Shown: positions 47,409-56,984 of the stretch, one piece after another | How the letters are laid out: each line of letters begins with the position of its first letter | Position numbering within the stretch: position 1 is the stretch's first letter | Assembly (NCBI GenBank): GCA_017467845.1 | Contig: JAFUKH010000061.1 | Span: forward strand, 1-64,000 | From: Lachnospiraceae bacterium | GTDB lineage: Bacteria; Bacillota; Clostridia; Lachnospirales; Lachnospiraceae | Length of the DNA: 64,000 nt | Reading direction: 5' to 3' | Position numbers and translations under genes: made by a program | Notes under the pieces: generated by a model | What the model saw: the letters and a program-made list of their open reading frames with translations, nothing else | Databases searched by the model: none | Told to the model about the DNA's origin: nothing

Positions 47409-49087
47409 GTCAGTTTCCATATTCCTTTAGTGGTAAAATACTCCGCCTGGGCATTGGCTTTACCGATAATTTCCTGTTCATATCCCATGATTTGTAAAAG
47501 CTTTATGGCATTACGTGTTGTGGCCTTTCCCTCCTTGAGCAGATAGCTGAAGGATACATCCCCTTCTGCCACCTCTTCATCAAAATGGTAGTTATCATAG
47601 TAATCCTTCAGAAGTTCAGTCAGCTCTATATCATGAGTAGCCGCAAAGCAGATAATATTGCCCTCTGCCATGCTTTTTAATATCTGACTGGATGCAGAAA
47701 TTCGCTCCACCGTATTGGTTCCCCGAAGCACCTCGTCTAAAAAGCATAAAATTCTTTCGCCCCGTTTCTTGCCATCCAAAATACGTTTGATTGCCTTAAT
47801 CTCTGCCATATAATAGCTGTCACCACCCTCGATGCTGTCCCGAAGAGACATGGAGGAGTATAACCTAAAGAAGGGGGCACGGTAGCTGCCTGCGCACACT
47901 GTACACACAGTTTCTCCCATAAGGGCTGCAAGTGCCACGCTTCGAAGAAATGTGGACTTACCCGATGCATTGGAACCGGTTAAAAGCACGGACTTGCCGG
48001 TACTTAAGGAGTTCTTCACCGGATGCTCTAACAATGGGTGATAAAGCATTGTCATCTTCATATCACCTTCTGCAAACTCAGGCTTACAATACCCGTTTTC
48101 AAGAGACGCACGGAACATTCCAATAGAAATCGCAGCATCCAAAAATCCCATATATATACACAGAGCATCAATCTTATTCACATGACGGCGTATATTTTTA
48201 ATGGTTCTGTTAAAAATGATGATATCAATGTGAAATATCATCTTTACATAATCAATAAGAACATCCAGGGGACTGCCCTTAGCCGCTTCCTGTTTGGAAT
48301 TATACATCATAAAGCTGCTTCCCACGGAGCCCCTTGCCAATTCCAATTTCGCTTTATCAATATTTTTCACCAGCTCCGGACAGGCGGCAAGACCGGTCTG
48401 CTTCACCCTACCGGAAATGTACATCAGCCTGAGAATATACCCAATGCTGGTGAGATATGGATCTATATGCTTCTTTATACCGGTATATGAAATTATCTGA
48501 TACACCATAGTACCGATAAGTCCGATAATCCCCAGTTCTGTAGCAAAAAGTAAACACAGTCCAAACGCGATGTAGAGACAGTTTACCAAAATCTCCTTTT
48601 TATTGGAGCAGTCTCCGATAGAATCCATGTTATCCAGATAATCATAAAGAGAATACTTTCCGGTGGAACCAAGGTCATTCATAAGGAGCTGAATCTCTAC
48701 TCGCTCTTTTTCATGCTCCATGTAATAGTCTACTACCTTATCCAGATATTCCAGTTCACCCTCTTCTGTGTTAGGAGTTCGAAGAAGGTAGTACAGATAT
48801 TCCTGCCCTGTGGAAGAGTAGGTGTAATCCATACGACGAAACACCTCATCCATATCCAAATCATTCCAGGTAATATCGTCAATCTGCCCCTCCTGAGGAT
48901 GTTTCCAGAAAAATGTTGGAATCCGTACAAAACGCTCTATCTTCACCGTTTTCTCCGATAGTTTACCAAAGCTTCCTCGCACCTTTTCCGTAAACCACCT
49001 TCGATATCTCCTCTCGTACAATTTCCCCTGTACGTATACAAAAATCACAAAACAGCCGAAGGCTGCAAAAAAAACAATATACTCCAT
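47405..49087 (-). CDS. MutS-family ATPase with membrane segments
   Basis: A 560-residue protein with an N-terminal transmembrane helix (about 3-20), further hydrophobic stretches around residues 165-205, and a C-terminal MutS ATPase domain: Walker A LTGSNASGKSTFLRS, Walker B ILCFLDEVLRGTN and ATHDIELTELL. It lacks the mismatch-recognition domain, so it is not the mismatch repair MutS. Role unknown. The ATG at 49087 directly follows a GTG. It starts 6 bases after the amidohydrolase gene. Confidence 0.88.
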   Translation of the reverse strand: MEYIVFFAAFGCFVIFVYVQGKLYERRYRRWFTEKVRGSFGKLSEKTVKIERFVRIPTFFWKHPQEGQIDDITWNDLDMDEVFRRMDYTYSSTGQEYLYYLLRTPNTEEGELEYLDKVVDYYMEHEKERVEIQLLMNDLGSTGKYSLYDYLDNMDSIGDCSNKKEILVNCLYIAFGLCLLFATELGIIGLIGTMVYQIISYTGIKKHIDPYLTSIGYILRLMYISGRVKQTGLAACPELVKNIDKAKLELARGSVGSSFMMYNSKQEAAKGSPLDVLIDYVKMIFHIDIIIFNRTIKNIRRHVNKIDALCIYMGFLDAAISIGMFRASLENGYCKPEFAEGDMKMTMLYHPLLEHPVKNSLSTGKSVLLTGSNASGKSTFLRSVALAALMGETVCTVCAGSYRAPFFRLYSSMSLRDSIEGGDSYYMAEIKAIKRILDGKKRGERILCFLDEVLRGTNTVERISASSQILKSMAEGNIICFAATHDIELTELLKDYYDNYHFDEEVAEGDVSFSYLLKEGKATTRNAIKLLQIMGYEQEIIGKANAQAEYFTTKGIWKLT

Positions 49088-49093
49088 CACTCT

Positions 49094-50395
49094 TTACAAA
49101 TCCAGTTTCTCTAAGGTTTCCTGACAAGCCTTATAAATATCCTCCGGCTTTTCTCCTATGTTAAACTGTCCATCCTTATATAATATTTTACCATTAATCA
49201 TTGTCATCTTTATATTCGATTTGCTTCCGCTATATACAATATTCTTGGCAATATTATGAATAGGCTGCATATTGGGCTGATGCAAATCTATCATAATAAT
49301 ATCTGCCTTTTTCCCCTTTGCCAGAATATCTGTATCCGGTAAGTTCATGACTTTAGATCCATTTACCGTAGCCATCCGCAGAATCTCCATTGCATCCACA
49401 CTGGTAGCATCCATTTCCCGCAGATTAGATAACCCGGCTACAAGAAACATCTCCCGGAACATGTCCAAACAGTTGTTACTTGCAGGCCCATCCGTACCGA
49501 TTGCCACCGGAATCTTTCGTTTCACATATTCTGCAACAGGCGCCATACCACTTGCCAGCTTTGCATTGGATGCAGGATTGGTAATCACAGAAAGCCCCCT
49601 TCTTTCAAAGACCTCCATATCCTCATCAGTCATATGCACACAGTGATATCCACCCCCGCCAAAATCAAAAAGGCCAAGACTATCAAGAAATGCTGCAGGA
49701 GTCATCCCGTAACGCTCCCTGCACTCCTTCACTTCCTGCTGTGTTTCCGCCAAATGAAGGTATACCGATACTTCATACCTGTGCACCAGCTCTGACAGCT
49801 TCTGCAAAAGCTCTTTACTACAGGTATACTCTGCATGACACCCCATCTGATAAGTAAGTAACGGACTTCTACGATTATAGTCCAAATATTCCTGTTCCAA
49901 CTTCTCTATGGAAGAAGTGAAATTATTCAGACCACTAACCAGCACGCAGCGCATTCCCATATCCATGCAGGCCTTGGCGGTTGCCTCGGTCGCAATATAC
50001 ATATCAAATATAGAAGTAATCCCTGCCGTAAGATACTCTAAAATTGCAAGCTTCACAAATGGATAAATATCATAAGGCGTTAGCTTTGCCTCTGCAGGAA
50101 ATACTTTCTCATTCAACCACTTGGCAAGAGGCATGTCATCGGCATAAGAACGCAGAAAAGTCATCCCGGAATGAGTATGACAATTTTTAAAGCCCGGCAT
50201 CAACAGATTTCCTTCACAATCAATCTGTACATCCCAATTAATTCTGGGCAGGTCCGGCACCGACATATGCATATCAATTTGACTCTGTTGCTCAATAAAT
50301 GCGATTTTATCATTCTTAATCCATATTTCTCCAAAGAAAATATCTCTGTCTTTTTCCATGGTTAAAATACGGGCGTTATATAATCTAATGTTCAT
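49094..50395 (-). CDS. amidohydrolase, S-adenosylhomocysteine/methylthioadenosine deaminase-like
   Basis: A 433-residue metal-dependent deaminase. Metal ligands: NCHTHSG, the His in GCHAEYTC, HLAETQQE, and the Asp in IGTDGPASNN. This is the MtaD/SAH-deaminase type. The ATG at 50395 follows GGAGG; a longer frame from 50437 would overlap cdd deeply. It overlaps the cdd stop by 11 bases. With pnp and cdd it forms a nucleoside-salvage operon. Confidence 0.88.
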   Translation of the reverse strand: MNIRLYNARILTMEKDRDIFFGEIWIKNDKIAFIEQQSQIDMHMSVPDLPRINWDVQIDCEGNLLMPGFKNCHTHSGMTFLRSYADDMPLAKWLNEKVFPAEAKLTPYDIYPFVKLAILEYLTAGITSIFDMYIATEATAKACMDMGMRCVLVSGLNNFTSSIEKLEQEYLDYNRRSPLLTYQMGCHAEYTCSKELLQKLSELVHRYEVSVYLHLAETQQEVKECRERYGMTPAAFLDSLGLFDFGGGGYHCVHMTDEDMEVFERRGLSVITNPASNAKLASGMAPVAEYVKRKIPVAIGTDGPASNNCLDMFREMFLVAGLSNLREMDATSVDAMEILRMATVNGSKVMNLPDTDILAKGKKADIIMIDLHQPNMQPIHNIAKNIVYSGSKSNIKMTMINGKILYKDGQFNIGEKPEDIYKACQETLEKLDL

Positions 50396-50813
50396 ATATA
50401 CCTCCAAATCCCATAGGTAAAAGTTCACATAAATCAAATACCTTATAGTCTCTGGTGTCCCGGGCTACGATTATTTTAAAATCCTTCTTACAGAATTCCT
50501 TCATCACCTGCCTGCATACCCCACAAGGATATGCATAATCTGAAAAGCCATGGTCCGCTTCTTCCGTAGGACCACCCACAATAGCGATTGCAGTAAAGTC
50601 CATTTCTTTCTCACTGACAGCTTTAAAGAAGGCTGTCCTCTCTGCGCAGTTGGTTGCACCAAAGGAAGCATTTTCAATATTACAGCCGCCATAGACCTTT
50701 CCTGAATCGGTGAGAAGTGCTGCTCCTACCATGTAATGAGAGTAAGGACTATATGCTCTCAGGCGGTATTTTATTGCCTCTTCAATTAAATTGATAATCT
50801 GTTCTTCTTTCAA
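50385..50813 (-). CDS. cdd: cytidine deaminase
   Basis: A 142-residue zinc enzyme converting cytidine and deoxycytidine to uridine forms. Zinc and catalytic motifs are NCAERTAFFKA (Cys, Glu) and YPCGVCRQVM (two Cys), and NIENASFG binds the ribose. It follows pnp after 11 bases and runs into the amidohydrolase gene. Confidence 0.96.
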   Translation of the reverse strand: MKEEQIINLIEEAIKYRLRAYSPYSHYMVGAALLTDSGKVYGGCNIENASFGATNCAERTAFFKAVSEKEMDFTAIAIVGGPTEEADHGFSDYAYPCGVCRQVMKEFCKKDFKIIVARDTRDYKVFDLCELLPMGFGGIYEH

Positions 50814-50824
50814 TTTTATACTCC

Positions 50825-51649
50825 CTAAGCCAATTGCTTTATAACTTCTGAAACAAGCTTTTTAAACTTCGGCGCTGCTTCATCTGCCGCCTGCTGAACC
50901 TCCTCGTGACAAAGGGGTGTATCAGACATTCCTGCCGCCAGATTAGAGATGCACGAAATACCACAAATCTTCATTCCCATATGATTTGCTGCAATAGCTT
51001 CCGGCACAGTACTCATACCCACCGCATCTGCTCCCAAAACCTTGAGAGCCTTGATATCTGCGGGACTTTCGTAAGATGGTCCCGTCAAATAAGTATACAC
51101 ACCTTCCTGAATATAAATATCGTTTTCCTTGGCAATCTTTCGGATGAGATTCTGCAATTCCACATCATATACATGACTCATATCCGGGAATCTCACACCG
51201 AAGGAATCTTCATTTTCTCCAATCAGCGGATTAGGTGCAAACAATGCAATATGATCCTTTATCAGCATCAAATCTCCTGCATGAAAGGTAGTATTCACCC
51301 CTCCGGCTGCATTGGTCACGAAGAAAACCTCCGCACCAAGAAGCTTCATCAAACGAATAGGAAGTACCACATCCGAAATATCATATCCTTCATAATAATG
51401 AACTCGTCCCTTCATGCATACCACAGGAGTCTTCTCCACATGTCCAAAGATAAACTTGCCCGCATGACCAGGAACGGTAGATACCGGGAAACCTTCTATC
51501 TCCTGATACGGTATTTCACATACCACATCGATTTCCTTTGCAAAATCCCCCAGGCCGGAGCCAAGCACAAGCGCTACCTTGGGTACAAAACCCGTTCTCA
51601 TCCTCACACATGTTAAGCAATTTATCAACTTATCATATACTTTTCCCAT
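50825..51649 (-). CDS. purine-nucleoside phosphorylase
   Basis: A 274-residue trimeric-type phosphorylase (PunA/DeoD2 class) with LVLGSGLG, GHAGKFIFG, GRVHYYEGY, the NAAGG block and GMSTVPEAIAANHMG. It splits purine nucleosides into base and ribose-1-phosphate. The ATG at 51649 is used with an AGGTAGG site; a GTG at 51658 is in frame but lies inside that site. First gene of pnp-cdd-amidohydrolase. Its ribosome site is inside the spoIVA terminator stem (see findings). Confidence 0.95.
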   Translation of the reverse strand: MGKVYDKLINCLTCVRMRTGFVPKVALVLGSGLGDFAKEIDVVCEIPYQEIEGFPVSTVPGHAGKFIFGHVEKTPVVCMKGRVHYYEGYDISDVVLPIRLMKLLGAEVFFVTNAAGGVNTTFHAGDLMLIKDHIALFAPNPLIGENEDSFGVRFPDMSHVYDVELQNLIRKIAKENDIYIQEGVYTYLTGPSYESPADIKALKVLGADAVGMSTVPEAIAANHMGMKICGISCISNLAAGMSDTPLCHEEVQQAADEAAPKFKKLVSEVIKQLA

Positions 51650-51697
51650 AAAAAACACCTACCTTTCGTATCTATGTATAGTATACAAAAGGTAGGT
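51650..51697 (-). terminator. spoIVA terminator that contains the pnp ribosome site
   Basis: ACCTACCTTT at 51657-51666 pairs with AAAGGTAGGT at 51688-51697. A second short pairing (GTAT/ATAC) lies inside. On the minus strand it is followed by six T and then the pnp ATG. The 3' arm holds the AGGTAGG ribosome site of pnp. Confidence 0.8.
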
Positions 51698-51708
51698 TCC
51701 AAATGCAA
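51680..51708 (-). promoter_or_regulatory. promoter of pnp, inside the spoIVA terminator
   Basis: TTGCAT, 17 bases, TATACT on the minus strand. The -10 lies in the terminator loop, so the start site would leave only the 3' arm in the transcript and the ribosome site free. Confidence 0.6.
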
Positions 51709-51711
51709 TCG

Positions 51712-53193
51712 TCAGATAATAATACACACAATTCCACCATTTGAGTCGTTTACCACTTTTTGCATGGTATCTTGCAATTTTAGCTGACACTCTTCTCCCA
51801 AAGTAGTAATTTTGGTTGTTATTCCGTCACTGACTAATTGCTCTACCGTTTTGCCGAAAATGTTCACATCCCAGATGCTGTTTTCCTGATTTTCTGCTTC
51901 CTGCAAATACTTCATCAAATCCTCTGCCTGCTTTTCACTACCTACAATTGGTGCAATCTCCGTCTCGATATTGGCACGAATCATATGTACCGATGGACTG
52001 CTGGCTTTAATTTTCACACCGAACTTTCCACTGTGACGTATTACCTCCGGCTGGCTTAAAGTAATTTCATCTCTGGCAGGCATTACTACGCCATATCCCT
52101 TGTAATGAACAGCATCCATGGCATCAGCAACTTTAGTATACTCATTTTTCATAAAAGTATAATTTTTAAGCATAGTAATTAATGCATAATCATCTGTAAT
52201 CTTTTCACCCACCATTTCACTGAGAATCTGGTAATAATATGTAGGAACCATCTCCATATTGACAACCACTTCGCCGTCGGAGATTCCCTGTTTCTCCACC
52301 ATCACTTTGCTCACATAAGGATTCTCCATCACCATAGGCTTATACATAATATCCTTGATGGAACTATACTCCTTCATGATCTCCTTAAGCCCCGATATCA
52401 GGCTCTTCTTAATCTCATGCTCAATAGGAAGAGACTCCACCCAACAGGGAATTTTAAAAGAAATACTTCGAATCGGGAACTCAAAAAGAACATTCTTCAA
52501 AATATTGACCACATCCTCTTTGCTAAGCTGCTCACAATTTACCGGCAGTGTAGAAACACCATATTTTGCACTGATTTCTTCACATAAAGCCTTTGTCTCT
52601 GCCTGATAGGGTTTATTGGTATTTAAAAGCACCACAAACGGCTTTTTTGTTGCTTTCATGGCAGCGATTGTCTTTTCCTCAGGAATCAGATAATTCTTTC
52701 GGGAAAGCTCGCCAAAGCTTCCGTCGGTAGTAATCACTATACCGATGGTGCTATGCTCCCTCATTACCTTATCCGTGCCAATCTCCGCAGCCTTGGTAAA
52801 GGGAATCTCCTCCGCAAACCAAGGAGTCTTTACCATGCGCTCTTTTTCTTCCTCCATATGTCCACTGGCACCCTCTACCATATACCCCACACAATCAATC
52901 AAACGGACTTTTACTTGGATATCCTCCGACAATTTTACAGTGGCAGCTTCCTTAGGAATAAACTTTGGCTCCGTAGTCATAATGGTCTTACCGGTAGCAC
53001 TCTGGGGCATCTCATCTATCGCCCTGCTTTTCTCATGTTCATCTGAGATTCCCGGAAGCACCAGGTTTTCCATAAATCGCTTGATAAAAGTTGATTTACC
53101 GGTTCTTACCGGCCCTAAAACGCCTATGTAAATCTCGCCGTTGCATCTTAATTTAATATCTTTGTACAAATCAAAATTTTTATAATCTTCCAT
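51712..53193 (-). CDS. spoIVA: stage IV sporulation protein A
   Basis: The 493-residue ATPase that polymerises on the forespore surface to form the base of the coat. Walker A GPVRTGKST near the N-terminus and the conserved C-terminal GGIVCIII are present, and length matches B. subtilis SpoIVA. It has its own short unit with terminators on both sides. A SigE-like promoter (53221-53249) precedes it, fitting mother-cell expression. Confidence 0.98.
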   Translation of the reverse strand: MEDYKNFDLYKDIKLRCNGEIYIGVLGPVRTGKSTFIKRFMENLVLPGISDEHEKSRAIDEMPQSATGKTIMTTEPKFIPKEAATVKLSEDIQVKVRLIDCVGYMVEGASGHMEEEKERMVKTPWFAEEIPFTKAAEIGTDKVMREHSTIGIVITTDGSFGELSRKNYLIPEEKTIAAMKATKKPFVVLLNTNKPYQAETKALCEEISAKYGVSTLPVNCEQLSKEDVVNILKNVLFEFPIRSISFKIPCWVESLPIEHEIKKSLISGLKEIMKEYSSIKDIMYKPMVMENPYVSKVMVEKQGISDGEVVVNMEMVPTYYYQILSEMVGEKITDDYALITMLKNYTFMKNEYTKVADAMDAVHYKGYGVVMPARDEITLSQPEVIRHSGKFGVKIKASSPSVHMIRANIETEIAPIVGSEKQAEDLMKYLQEAENQENSIWDVNIFGKTVEQLVSDGITTKITTLGEECQLKLQDTMQKVVNDSNGGIVCIII

Positions 53194-53238
53194 AAAAAAT
53201 CCCCTTCCATACTTACAAAAAGTATATGAAGGGGATTT
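53194..53238 (-). terminator. tyrS terminator that contains the spoIVA ribosome site
   Basis: AAATCCCCTTC (53197-53207) pairs with GAAGGGGATTT (53228-53238), with ATACTT/AAGTAT pairing inside. On the minus strand six T follow and then the spoIVA ATG. The GGAAGGGG ribosome site of spoIVA is in the 3' arm. Confidence 0.8.
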
Positions 53239-53249
53239 ATCGTTTATGC
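53221..53249 (-). promoter_or_regulatory. SigE-like promoter of spoIVA
   Basis: GCATAAA, 14 bases, CATATACT on the minus strand, compared with a SigE consensus of about GHATATT-N14-CATACAHT. It overlaps the 5' arm of the tyrS terminator, so transcripts would start in the loop. Confidence 0.5.
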
Positions 53250-53252
53250 TAT

Positions 53253-54476
53253 TTACTTAACAACCACTCTCTTAAAGCTCTTCTTACCACGCTTTACTAC
53301 AAGACCTTCCTCACCAAAGGACTCCTTGGTGTAAAGTGTCTTGATATCGGTAACCTTCTCTCCATCTACAGTGACACCGCCCTGCTCGATAGCTCTTCTT
53401 GCCTCAGAACGGGATGCACAGAGACCGGCGGTTGCAACCACACCGATGATATCGATGGAGCCATCTCTGAAATCTGCATCGGTCAGTTCAAAAGTAGGCA
53501 TGTTCTCTGCACTACCTGCACTGAAAAGTGCCTTTGCCGCTTCCTGCGCCTTTGCTGCTTCTTCCTCGCCATGTACAAGCTTGGTCAATTCAAACGCAAG
53601 GATTTCCTTAGCCTCGTTTAACTGGCTGCCTTCCCAAGAATCCATCTTCTCGATTTCCTCAAGCGGAAGGAAGGTAAGCATACGGATACATTTGAGAACA
53701 TCTGCATCTGCAACGTTTCTCCAGTACTGATAGAACTCGAAAGGAGTGGTCTTATTCGGATCAAGCCATACAGCACCCTTCTGGGTCTTACCCATCTTCT
53801 TTCCTTCAGAGTTAAGAAGTAAGGTAATGGTCATTGCATAAGCATCCTTACCTAACTTACGACGAATCAGCTCGGTACCGCCCAGCATGTTGGACCACTG
53901 GTCATCACCACCAAACTGCATATTACAGCCGTACTTCTGGAATAACTGATAGAAGTCGTAGCTCTGCATAATCATGTAGTTGAACTCAAGGAAGCTTAAG
54001 CCCTTCTCCATACGCTGCTTGTAGCACTCAGCAGTAAGCATTCTGTTTACTGAGAAGTGAGCACCAACCTCACGAAGTACTTCTACATAATTTAAATCAA
54101 GCAACCAATCTGCATTATTAACAAGAAGTGCCTTTCCCTCAGAGAAGTCGATAAAGCGGCTCATCTGCTTCTTGAAGCACTCTACGTTGTGAGCGATGGT
54201 TTCCTTGGTCATCATGGTACGCATGTCGGTTCTACCGGATGGGTCACCAATCATTGCGGTACCGCCACCGATTAAGGCAATCGGCTTGTTGCCGGCCATC
54301 TGTAATCTTTTCATCAGGCAAAGTGCCATAAAGTGTCCTACATGTAAGCTGTCTGCGGTAGGGTCAAAACCAATATAGAAGGTTGCCTTACCATTGTTAA
54401 TTAATTCCTTGATTTCTTCCTCGTCAGTTAACTGAGCCAGAAGACCTCTTGCTTTCAGTTCGTCATAAATTGTCAT
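53253..54476 (-). CDS. tyrS: tyrosyl-tRNA synthetase
   Basis: A 407-residue class I synthetase with [16 protein letters not shown] (HIGH motif), [21 protein letters not shown] (KMSKS motif) and a C-terminal S4-type RNA-binding domain ([17 protein letters not shown]). AAAGGAGG precedes the ATG. Expression is controlled by the T-box leader upstream, which reads the charging of tRNA-Tyr. Confidence 0.98.
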   Translation of the reverse strand: MTIYDELKARGLLAQLTDEEEIKELINNGKATFYIGFDPTADSLHVGHFMALCLMKRLQMAGNKPIALIGGGTAMIGDPSGRTDMRTMMTKETIAHNVECFKKQMSRFIDFSEGKALLVNNADWLLDLNYVEVLREVGAHFSVNRMLTAECYKQRMEKGLSFLEFNYMIMQSYDFYQLFQKYGCNMQFGGDDQWSNMLGGTELIRRKLGKDAYAMTITLLLNSEGKKMGKTQKGAVWLDPNKTTPFEFYQYWRNVADADVLKCIRMLTFLPLEEIEKMDSWEGSQLNEAKEILAFELTKLVHGEEEAAKAQEAAKALFSAGSAENMPTFELTDADFRDGSIDIIGVVATAGLCASRSEARRAIEQGGVTVDGEKVTDIKTLYTKESFGEEGLVVKRGKKSFKRVVVK

Positions 54477-54516
54477 CTTTTCATCCTCCTTTTGAATCCA
54501 TACGCTCCGCTCAAGA

Positions 54517-54630
54517 ATGATATGTCTTATTCAGACATGTTCTCACTCCGTGAAAAACGTAATGGTACTAGGCTCGAAAACACCTCGCCAAGGACCAACG
54601 TTTTTCAAGGGTCTTCATAAGACATATCAT
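54517..54630. repeat. nested long inverted repeat between the T-box and tyrS
   Basis: Outer arms ATGATATGTCTTAT (54517-54530) and ATAAGACATATCAT (54617-54630) are perfect. Inner arms TGAAAAACGT (54551-54560) and ACGTTTTTCA (54598-54607) are also perfect. The unit spans 114 bases and is not part of a standard T-box. It has the look of a small inserted palindromic element, without a known family. Confidence 0.65.
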
Positions 54631-54683
54631 CCCTTCTCTTCGCTAAATTAATAACAAGCCAATGTAGGCACAACAAACAAAAA

Positions 54684-54944
54684 GCCCCGTCCTTATTGAA
54701 AGGACGAGGCTATATGCTCGTGTTACCACCATTCTTCGCAGTACTCTCACAAGTACTACCTTACCAGGCATCTATCAATGCCATGACAGTGTAACGACTG
54801 CCAAATTCGTCGTAGCCTACTATATTCGGTACGCAGCTCCGAGATGTATTCATAATAAGCTTCTCTTGCGCCTCTCATCGCCCGGCAACTTTCTGTAAGT
54901 TTCACTCGTTACTACTTGTTCTCTTCATAGCTTTTTCATATAAT
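54684..54944 (-). promoter_or_regulatory. T-box leader of tyrS
   Basis: The minus strand carries the T-box sequence TGGTGGTAACACGAGC (54716-54731), followed by the terminator stem GCCTCGTCCTT with AAGGACGGGGC and a T-run (54684-54710). Upstream lies a stem I region with GAGCTGCG and AGTAGG blocks. A UAC (tyrosine) specifier is likely at 54829-54831, or less probably at 54812-54814. Uncharged tRNA-Tyr would favour the antiterminator and so tyrS expression. Confidence 0.92.
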
Positions 54945-54950
54945 AGATTT

Positions 54951-54979
54951 ATTTTAGCTGAGTTTTTTCCATTTGTCAA
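54951..54979 (-). promoter_or_regulatory. promoter of the tyrS T-box transcript
   Basis: TTGACA, 17 bases, TAAAAT on the minus strand, a near-consensus SigA promoter just before the T-box and just after the exonuclease gene. Confidence 0.85.
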
Positions 54980-54995
54980 TGAGAAGTTTTCTCCA

Positions 54996-55751
54996 CTATA
55001 AGCTTATCTCCAGCTCCACCGGACAATGGTCTGAGCCCAGCACCTGGGTATGAATCTTCGCATCCACAAGTCTGTCCTTTAATTCCTCCGACACCACAAA
55101 GTAGTCAATACGCCACCCTGCATTCTTAGCACGAGCCTGGAACATATAGGACCACCAGGAATATACTCCCTCCAAATCCGGATAGCAATGGCGGAAGGTA
55201 TCAATATAACCATTCTCAAGTACTTTGGTAAAGCAAGCTCTCTCCTCATCTGTAAAGCCTGCATTGCGGCGATTGGTCTTGGGATTCTTAAGGTCTATTT
55301 CCTGATGCGCCACGTTCAGGTCACCGCAGAAAATAACAGGCTTGTTTGCCTTCAGACCATTTATATAATTCAGGAAAGCCTCCTCCCACTGCATACGGTA
55401 ATCCAGTCTGGTCAGTTCTCTCTGGGAATTGGGGGTATATACCGTTACCACGTAATACTCCTCGAACTCTGCGGTAATCACGCGTCCCTCATGGTCGTGT
55501 TCCTCGATACCAATGCCATAGGTTACACTAACAGGCTCCATCTTCGTAAACATGGCTGTTCCGGAATAGCCCTTCTTCTCCGCCGAGTTCCAGTACTGAT
55601 AATACCCGGGCAGCTCCATCTCCAGCTGTCCCTCCTGCATCTTGGTCTCCTGCAGGCAGAACACATCTGCATCCACCTCATTAAAGAAATCCATAAAGCC
55701 CTTCTGCATGCACGCTCTGAGACCATTTACGTTCCATGAAATTAATTTCAT
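54996..55751 (-). CDS. xth: exodeoxyribonuclease III (AP endonuclease)
   Basis: The 251-residue enzyme cuts DNA at abasic sites and trims 3' ends. It begins [13 protein letters not shown] and carries the metal/catalytic motifs [47 protein letters not shown] and LGSDHCPVE. Length is normal. It lies 14 bases after the VWA gene and shares its operon. Confidence 0.96.
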   Translation of the reverse strand: MKLISWNVNGLRACMQKGFMDFFNEVDADVFCLQETKMQEGQLEMELPGYYQYWNSAEKKGYSGTAMFTKMEPVSVTYGIGIEEHDHEGRVITAEFEEYYVVTVYTPNSQRELTRLDYRMQWEEAFLNYINGLKANKPVIFCGDLNVAHQEIDLKNPKTNRRNAGFTDEERACFTKVLENGYIDTFRHCYPDLEGVYSWWSYMFQARAKNAGWRIDYFVVSEELKDRLVDAKIHTQVLGSDHCPVELEISL

Positions 55752-55765
55752 ATAATCTATCTTCC

Positions 55766-56974
55766 TTACTTATTCACCATTAATTTTACCATTGCCTGAT
55801 TCAGCCCATCCACTGTCAGCTTATACATAGGGAATATCTCTTTCACCGCAGTCTCTGCCTCACGCCAAGGTGCACGCCCCGGCGCCATCTTAGGATTGAG
55901 CCACACCACCTTTTTATAATGACGCTTTACCAGCTGTAACCACTCGTAGCCTGAAAGACCACCATTAGGGCCACGATAATTCCCTGTAGTGGAATAAAGC
56001 TCTTCCGGTGCCATGGCAGCATCACCCACGATGATTACCTTGTAGTCACTGTCTATATTGCGGAACACCCACTCCGTATCTACCCAGTCTCCGTTTTCAC
56101 ATTCCGGCGTCTTATAAAGCTTATTATAAATACAGTTGTGGAAATAATAGGTCTTTACATCCTTATAATGATTGGACTTATGCACCGCTTGGAATAAATC
56201 ATTCAGAAGACTGCTGTACGGAATCATGGTTCCGCCGGAATCCATAAGAAGAAGCAGCTTCACTGCGTTCTTACGGGGCTTCTTCATCACGATTTGCAGG
56301 CAGCCGCCATTATTGCAGGTCTTATCGATAGTTCCGTCGATATCAAGCTCACTCTCAGGAACATCCAGTCTGGAAGAAAACTGACGCAGCTTGCGGAACG
56401 CCATCTGAAACTGACGATTATCCAGCACCCTGTCATCACGGAAATCTCTGTATTTACGTGCTCCGATTACCGCAAAGGCAGACTGATAGCCTGTCTTTCC
56501 GCCCACACGGACACCGCCCACATTGCCTCCCATGTTACCAAAGGAGGTCTTACCCATGGTACCAATCCAGAAGCTACCGCCGTTGTGCTCACTATCCTGA
56601 TCCTTCAGACGCTGTTTGAACTTCTGCTCCACATCGTCCTTATCAATCATCTGGCCTTCGCCCTCCATCTTATTCAGATGGTCTCTTGCCTCTTCATGGG
56701 CCATCTCCATCATATCGGACTTATCCAGCCAACGTAGCATTTCCGCACTGACCTCTGTCTCCTTCTGGGCAGCCTTAAAGCATTCCTCGAAAGCCATATC
56801 AAATTTGTCATAATCTGTTTCGCTCTTTACCAGAATCATCCGGGAAACATAGTAAAACTGGGTTAATGAACTGCCACAGAGTCCCTTATCCAAGGCCTCC
56901 TGTAGTGTTAGAAACTCACCCATGGTCACATGAAGCCCCTTTTCCCTGAGCGATAAGAAAAATTTTGTAAACAT
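55766..56974 (-). CDS. VWA (CoxE-like) protein paired with MoxR ATPase
   Basis: A 402-residue cytoplasmic protein with a C-terminal von Willebrand A domain. The metal-site motif is degenerate ([10 protein letters not shown] in place of DxSxS), with further conserved blocks YYFHNCIY and VIIVGDAAM. Such CoxE-like proteins act with MoxR ATPases in maturing or inserting metals into client enzymes. Here the MoxR gene is directly upstream. No client gene is nearby, so the target is unknown. Confidence 0.85.
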   Translation of the reverse strand: MFTKFFLSLREKGLHVTMGEFLTLQEALDKGLCGSSLTQFYYVSRMILVKSETDYDKFDMAFEECFKAAQKETEVSAEMLRWLDKSDMMEMAHEEARDHLNKMEGEGQMIDKDDVEQKFKQRLKDQDSEHNGGSFWIGTMGKTSFGNMGGNVGGVRVGGKTGYQSAFAVIGARKYRDFRDDRVLDNRQFQMAFRKLRQFSSRLDVPESELDIDGTIDKTCNNGGCLQIVMKKPRKNAVKLLLLMDSGGTMIPYSSLLNDLFQAVHKSNHYKDVKTYYFHNCIYNKLYKTPECENGDWVDTEWVFRNIDSDYKVIIVGDAAMAPEELYSTTGNYRGPNGGLSGYEWLQLVKRHYKKVVWLNPKMAPGRAPWREAETAVKEIFPMYKLTVDGLNQAMVKLMVNK

Positions 56975-56984
56975 GCTCTATATC

